48,769 bases of DNA from Alphaproteobacteria bacterium (GTDB taxonomy: Bacteria; Pseudomonadota; Alphaproteobacteria; Rickettsiales; JABCZZ01): positions 1-48,769 of the forward strand of contig JABDGA010000008.1 of assembly GCA_013286285.1 (NCBI GenBank), in the 5' to 3' direction. A program made the translations under genes and the position numbers. The notes beneath the pieces are model-generated. The model was given only the letters and a program-made list of their open reading frames with translations. It made no database searches and was not told where the DNA came from. Position 1 is the stretch's first letter. The number at the start of each line of letters is the position of its first letter. Shown piece after piece: positions 45,057 to 48,769 of the stretch.

Positions 45057-45692
45057 ATGCAAAAATTCACCACCCTCACCGCCATCGCCGCGCCTTTGCC
45101 GATTGAAAATGTGGACACGGATATGATCATTCCCAAGCAGTTTTTGACCACCATCAAGCGCACGGGACTTAAGGAAGGGTTGTTTTACGAGATGCGCTAT
45201 GATGTGAACGGCAAACGCAATGACGGTTTCGTGCTACACCGCGAGCCCTATACCCATGCGGAAATACTGGTGGCGCGGGATAATTTCGGCTGCGGCTCCT
45301 CACGCGAGCATGCTCCCTGGGCGCTGCTGGATTTCGGCATACGCTGCATTATCGCGCCGTCCTTCGCCGACATATTCTACAATAACTGCTTCAAGAACGG
45401 CGTGCTGCCGGTCGTGCTTCCCAAGGATGCGGTGGAGAAGCTGCTGCAGACTGCCGAATCCGGCCAGAAAATCAGCGTGGATCTCATGGAACAGAACGTC
45501 ACCGCAGGTAATCACGCATTTTCATTCGATATCGATCCATTCCGCAAGCACTGCCTGCTTAACGGACTGGACGATATCGGCCTTACGATGGAGAAACTTA
45601 AGGATATTGACAGTTTCGAGCAAAAACAGAAATCCGTTACCCCCTGGCTATATACGAGTGGCGAGTGGCAAGTAGCAAGTGGTCAGTTATAA
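45057..45692 (+). CDS. leuD: 3-isopropylmalate dehydratase small subunit
   Basis: This 211-residue swivel-domain subunit works with LeuC. It shows [12 protein letters not shown] at the start and the substrate-binding [16 protein letters not shown] and [13 protein letters not shown]. The natural end seems to be near [10 protein letters not shown]. The final residues ([12 protein letters not shown]) are encoded by a 7-bp-periodic repeat, giving an extra C-terminal tail. leuB begins 61 bp downstream. Confidence 0.97.
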   Translation: MQKFTTLTAIAAPLPIENVDTDMIIPKQFLTTIKRTGLKEGLFYEMRYDVNGKRNDGFVLHREPYTHAEILVARDNFGCGSSREHAPWALLDFGIRCIIAPSFADIFYNNCFKNGVLPVVLPKDAVEKLLQTAESGQKISVDLMEQNVTAGNHAFSFDIDPFRKHCLLNGLDDIGLTMEKLKDIDSFEQKQKSVTPWLYTSGEWQVASGQL

Positions 45693-45734
45693 TGTATTTC
45701 TACTTGTCACTAGCCACTTAATCACTTGTCACTA
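45656..45734. repeat. Palindrome of 7-bp units overlapping the leuD end
   Basis: The left arm (45656-45687) is built of GAGTGGC/AAGTAGC/AAGTGGT units and lies in the last codons of leuD. The right arm (45701-45734) is built of CTTGTCA/CTAGCCA units in reverse orientation. The arms pair as a long imperfect stem in the leuD-leuB gap. Confidence 0.8.
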
Positions 45735-45753
45735 AATTATAAGGTTTAAAATT

Positions 45754-46878
45754 ATGAGCGCAAAACATATCCTGCTTCTTCCCGGTGACGGCATCGGTCA
45801 GGAAGTGGTTAAAGAAGCAGAAAAAGTCATTGCCTGGTTTAACCAGAACCGAGGCACGCAGTTTACCACAAGCAAGGCGTATATCGGCGGCACGGCCTAT
45901 GATAAGACCGGCACGCCACTGCCGCAGGAAACCCTCGATGCAGCACACAAGGCCGACGCCGTGCTCCTTGGCGCGGTCGGCGGCACGCAATGGGAATCAC
46001 TCGATTACTCCCTGCGCCCGGAGCGCGGCCTGCTCGGCATCCGCAAAGCGCTTGGGCTGTTCGCCAATATCCGTCCGGCCATGTGCTTTGACGCGTTGGC
46101 TGATGCCTCGTCACTGAAACGGGACATCATCGCAGGACTGGATATTGTCATCGTGCGCGAGCTTACGGGGGATGTGTATTTCGGCACGCCGCGCGGCGTG
46201 GAGACCCTGCCGGACGGCACACGCAAAGGTATCAACACGATGGTATATACCAGCCCGGAAGTGCATCGCATTGCCCGCATAGCGTTTGAGCTGGCGGAGA
46301 AGCGCAACAAGAAGGTATGCTCGGTGGACAAAGCCAATGTGCTGGAATGCACGGAAATGTGGCGTGAAGAAGTGAAGAAAATACGCGATGCCGAATACCC
46401 GGACATTGCACTTTCCAATATGTACGTGGACAACGCCGCCATGCAGCTTGTGCGCAACCCGAAACAGTTTGATGTGATGGTTACCGGCAACATCTTCGGC
46501 GACATTCTCTCCGACTGCGCGGCGATGCTCACCGGCTCACTCGGCATGCTACCTTCTGCATCGCTTGGAGCAAAGGACAAGAACGGCAAGATCCCCGCCC
46601 TTTACGAGCCGGTACATGGCTCAGCGCCCGATATTGCAGGAAAAAATATCGCCAACCCGATTGCAACCATTTTAAGCTTCGCCATGATGTTGCGCTACTC
46701 CTTTGACCTGAACAAGGATGCGGAATCGCTGGAAAAAGCCGTTACCGGGGTGTTGGCGCAAGGTTTGCGCACCGCCGATATCATGCAGGAGGGAGCGCAG
46801 AAAGTCTCTACAACCGCCATGGGAGATGCTATACTCAAGACGCTGAGTGACTTGAATAAGCAGCAAAAAGTGGCCTAA
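45754..46878 (+). CDS. leuB: 3-isopropylmalate dehydrogenase
   Basis: This 374-residue NAD-dependent enzyme carries out oxidative decarboxylation in leucine synthesis. Marks are [48 protein letters not shown], the metal ligands in [14 protein letters not shown], and [17 protein letters not shown]. The start ATG 45754 follows the repeat. The asd gene starts 38 bp downstream. Confidence 0.98.
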   Translation: MSAKHILLLPGDGIGQEVVKEAEKVIAWFNQNRGTQFTTSKAYIGGTAYDKTGTPLPQETLDAAHKADAVLLGAVGGTQWESLDYSLRPERGLLGIRKALGLFANIRPAMCFDALADASSLKRDIIAGLDIVIVRELTGDVYFGTPRGVETLPDGTRKGINTMVYTSPEVHRIARIAFELAEKRNKKVCSVDKANVLECTEMWREEVKKIRDAEYPDIALSNMYVDNAAMQLVRNPKQFDVMVTGNIFGDILSDCAAMLTGSLGMLPSASLGAKDKNGKIPALYEPVHGSAPDIAGKNIANPIATILSFAMMLRYSFDLNKDAESLEKAVTGVLAQGLRTADIMQEGAQKVSTTAMGDAILKTLSDLNKQQKVA

Positions 46879-46916
46879 AAGATAAACATAAACTCAATCA
46901 ATGGAAATAATTCGGT

Positions 46917-47933
46917 ATGTCATATAAAGTTGCAGTAGTAGGGGCCACGGGAAATGTCGGACGGGAAATGCTGGAAACGCTTTCGGCGCGCAAATTCCCA
47001 GTCAGTGAAGTGGTGGCGCTTGCGTCCAAAAAATCAAAAGGTAAGGAAGTCAGCTACGGCGATACCAAGATCCTGACCAGTCAGGTGCTGGAGGATTATG
47101 ACTTCACCGGCACGGACATCGCCCTGTTTTCACCCGGTGCCTCCGTATCGAAAATCCATGCACCGCGCGCTGCTTCGCAAGGCTGTGTGGTGATAGATAA
47201 TACCTCCTATTTCCGCATGGATAAGGATATTCCGCTGGTCGTGCCCGAAGTGAATGCGGAGGCGCTGAAGAATTTTCGCCATCGCAATATCATCGCCAAT
47301 CCAAACTGCTCTACCATGCAAATGGTGGTAGCGCTGAAGCCACTGCATGACGCCGCTACGATAAAACGTATCGTGGTCTCCACCTACCAGTCGGTTTCCG
47401 GCGCAGGCAAGGACGCCATGGATGAGCTGTTTGAGCAGACCAAGGCATTATTCATGAACGATACTCGCGAGGCGAAGAAATTCACCAAGCGCATTGCTTT
47501 TAACGTCATTCCACATATTGACGTGTTCATGGAAGACGGCAGCACCAAGGAAGAATGGAAAATGGTGGAGGAAACCAAAAAAATTCTAGATCCCCATATT
47601 CAGGTGACGGCAACCTGTGTGCGCGTGCCGGTATTTGTCGGCCACTCGGAATCTATCAATATCGAGTTTGAACGCCCGCTTTCCGCTGATGAAGCACGCG
47701 AAATCCTGCATGATGCGCCTGGAGTGGCCGTAGTAGATCGTCGCGAGAATGGTGGCTACCAAACCCCGGCGGAAGCCACGGGCGAGGACGCGGTGTTCGT
47801 ATCGCGCATTCGTGAGGATCATACGGTTACCAATGGGCTCAACCTCTGGTGTGTCTCCGACAACCTGCGCAAAGGCGCAGCGCTCAACGCCGTACAGATT
47901 GCCGAAGAGTTGGTCGCCAATTACGGGCTTTAA
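46917..47933 (+). CDS. asd: Aspartate-semialdehyde dehydrogenase
   Basis: This 338-residue enzyme makes aspartate semialdehyde for lysine, threonine and methionine. Marks are AVVGATGNVGREML, FSPGAS, the catalytic cysteine in NPNCSTMQMVVALKPLHD, SVSGAGKDAMDEL and CVRVPVFVGHSESINIEF. It is placed after leuB as in many alphaproteobacteria. A weak AT-rich hairpin follows at 47939. Confidence 0.97.
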   Translation: MSYKVAVVGATGNVGREMLETLSARKFPVSEVVALASKKSKGKEVSYGDTKILTSQVLEDYDFTGTDIALFSPGASVSKIHAPRAASQGCVVIDNTSYFRMDKDIPLVVPEVNAEALKNFRHRNIIANPNCSTMQMVVALKPLHDAATIKRIVVSTYQSVSGAGKDAMDELFEQTKALFMNDTREAKKFTKRIAFNVIPHIDVFMEDGSTKEEWKMVEETKKILDPHIQVTATCVRVPVFVGHSESINIEFERPLSADEAREILHDAPGVAVVDRRENGGYQTPAEATGEDAVFVSRIREDHTVTNGLNLWCVSDNLRKGAALNAVQIAEELVANYGL

Positions 47934-47938
47934 TTTTC

Positions 47939-47962
47939 AGAAAAATCCTTTTCGATTTTTCT
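47939..47962 (+). terminator. Weak AT-rich hairpin after asd
   Basis: AGAAAAATC and GATTTTTCT pair around a 6-base loop, starting 6 bp after the asd stop. The stem is AT-rich and has no separate T run, so termination is possible but not assured. Confidence 0.35.
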
Positions 47963-47989
47963 TGACTCCAAGCCCGTTATGCCTAGTGT
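47962..47989 (+). promoter_or_regulatory. Possible promoter of tRNA-Ala
   Basis: TTGACT (47962-47967) matches the -35 consensus well. TAGTGT (47984-47989), 16 bp on, is a weak -10. The mature tRNA starts 26 bp further. Only a candidate. Confidence 0.35.
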
Positions 47990-48014
47990 TTGACCGCATA
48001 TTTTCTGCACCTGT

Positions 48015-48090
48015 GGGGGTGTAGCTCAGTTGGTAGAGCATCTGCTTTGCAAGCAGAATGTCATCGGTTCGATTCCGTTCACCTCCACCA
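48015..48090 (+). tRNA. tRNA-Ala (anticodon TGC)
   Basis: The cloverleaf is complete: acceptor GGGGGTG/CACCTCC, D-arm GCTC..GAGC, anticodon loop TTTGCAA with anticodon TGC, T-loop TTCGATT, and an encoded CCA. The serine recombinase on the other strand reads into this gene and stops at 48026, which marks the tRNA as the likely attachment site of an integrated element. Confidence 0.97.
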
Positions 48091-48769
48091 AACCATCTTT
48101 TTCATTAGAAAAAGCCTCAAGAACCCTGAATGGCAGCGCTGTACAGGGTTTTCGAAAATCATTTTTGTGAACGTAACTAAGACGCTTGGGAAATACCATT
48201 TTCTGAAGCAAGCGCTTTCTATCTAAATCCCCTATCTGCCACATATGTAAGGGATTGGAAATCAGGTGCATTGCCTCTCCCAAGGCATGTTCAAAGCTGA
48301 TTGCGGAGATGGGCTTGCCATAGAGCTTGGCCTCAATCTCGGTTTTCCTGTCCTGTAGCTTGGTTATTTCCGTGTATAGAAGGTCTTTTACCTTATCGGG
48401 TGCCTTCTTTAAGTCTTTTACATAGTTATCTATATCATTCCCAATAGAGGCTAACTCTTTTTGCCATTTATTTTCTAGACTGCCACGCTCGCTTATATGC
48501 GTATTCCAAGCATCCTGCATAATAGCTTTAATCAGTTCAAGAACTTGTGGCGATGGAGTAAGCGATTCGAGCAGAGCCTCAAATTGAGTGTGCATCAATT
48601 CACGTTTGACAATCTTACTACGAAATACACAACTGGGATTGGCACAATAATAATACGGGTATTTGTTATGACGCCCACCAGACCAACAACTGGTCATCAG
48701 TTTATTACAGCCAGCGCACTCGACAATACCACGTAACGGAAAGTCGTCATTGCGCTTACCATATTTAGG
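48026..48769 (-). CDS. Serine recombinase (integrase), C-terminal part, partial at the window edge
   Basis: The frame is open from the right edge; the catalytic serine domain lies outside. Seen are the end of the recombinase domain (FPLRGIVECAGC), a zinc-ribbon with two CxxC-like pairs (ECAGC, YYYCANPSC), a long coiled-coil region (about RGSLENKWQKELASIGNDIDNY to KLQDRKTEIEAKL) and a C-terminal domain. The last residues (VEVNGIEPMTFCLQSRCSTN) are the antisense of tRNA-Ala, so the natural end was probably altered by integration. This marks one end of a prophage, island or ICE beginning at the tRNA and extending to the right. Confidence 0.88.
   Translation of the reverse strand, partial: PKYGKRNDDFPLRGIVECAGCNKLMTSCWSGGRHNKYPYYYCANPSCVFRSKIVKRELMHTQFEALLESLTPSPQVLELIKAIMQDAWNTHISERGSLENKWQKELASIGNDIDNYVKDLKKAPDKVKDLLYTEITKLQDRKTEIEAKLYGKPISAISFEHALGEAMHLISNPLHMWQIGDLDRKRLLQKMVFPKRLSYVHKNDFRKPCTALPFRVLEAFSNEKDGLVEVNGIEPMTFCLQSRCSTN

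Overview
The window reads as chromosomal DNA of an alphaproteobacterium. It carries ctrA with a perfect TTAA-N7-TTAA box upstream, an alphaproteobacterial-type addB, a class I PHA synthase fragment, and both iron-sulfur enzymes of the MEP isoprenoid pathway (ispG, ispH). Leucine synthesis (leuCDB) and asd point to a metabolically capable cell rather than a strongly reduced obligate symbiont. I cannot name the genus. GC is moderate in genes and low between them.

Layout. 1-6.5 kb: end of phaC, a pseudopilin fused to DUF2341/LamG-like modules, an orphan TAXI binding protein with a single-pass membrane neighbour, a small cysteine-cluster protein, a frameshifted gene and tRNA-Thr(CGT). Two inverted copies of a 131-bp element bracket most of this block. 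6.6-17.3 kb: cobB sirtuin, secreted PLD-like protein, two Thr/Pro-rich exported proteins ending in the same CxGEFNC motif, a GT-C-like membrane protein, a cyclophilin, ctrA, metF, ispG, a GH16 glucanase and a frameshifted OsmC. 17.3-26 kb: a LysE exporter, rho, rsmD, cysQ, an MBOAT O-acyltransferase with its partner, and typA. 26-31 kb: an exported Cys/Ser-rich protein and a signalling island of three stand-alone receivers, a soluble histidine kinase and a receiver-GGDEF-degenerate EAL protein. 31-40.6 kb: addB (frameshifted at a 10-C tract), ispH-thiG-thiS, metG, a gene with an in-frame amber codon, tatD and a PhnP-like hydrolase. 40.6-48 kb: tadA, an ABC-2 permease, trmD, rplS, then leuC, a GIY-YIG gene, leuD, leuB and asd. 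The right edge is tRNA-Ala(TGC) with the C-terminus of a serine recombinase running into it, so an integrated element begins here and leaves the window.

How it works together. ispG and ispH supply isoprenoid precursors; thiS/thiG make the thiazole of thiamine; leuCDB and asd make leucine and aspartate-family amino acids; trmD, rplS, tadA, metG, rsmD and typA serve translation. CtrA probably regulates itself, and matching boxes lie upstream of the receiver operon and of the amber-interrupted gene/tatD pair.

The most unusual features are two families of small repeats. One is a set of composite palindromes starting GTCAT and ending ATGAC, two of them inside 131-bp inverted-repeat elements. The other is a set of 7-bp-periodic repeats that has entered coding sequence in addB, leuD and the GIY-YIG gene. 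Four genes are disrupted, three of them at or next to mononucleotide runs.
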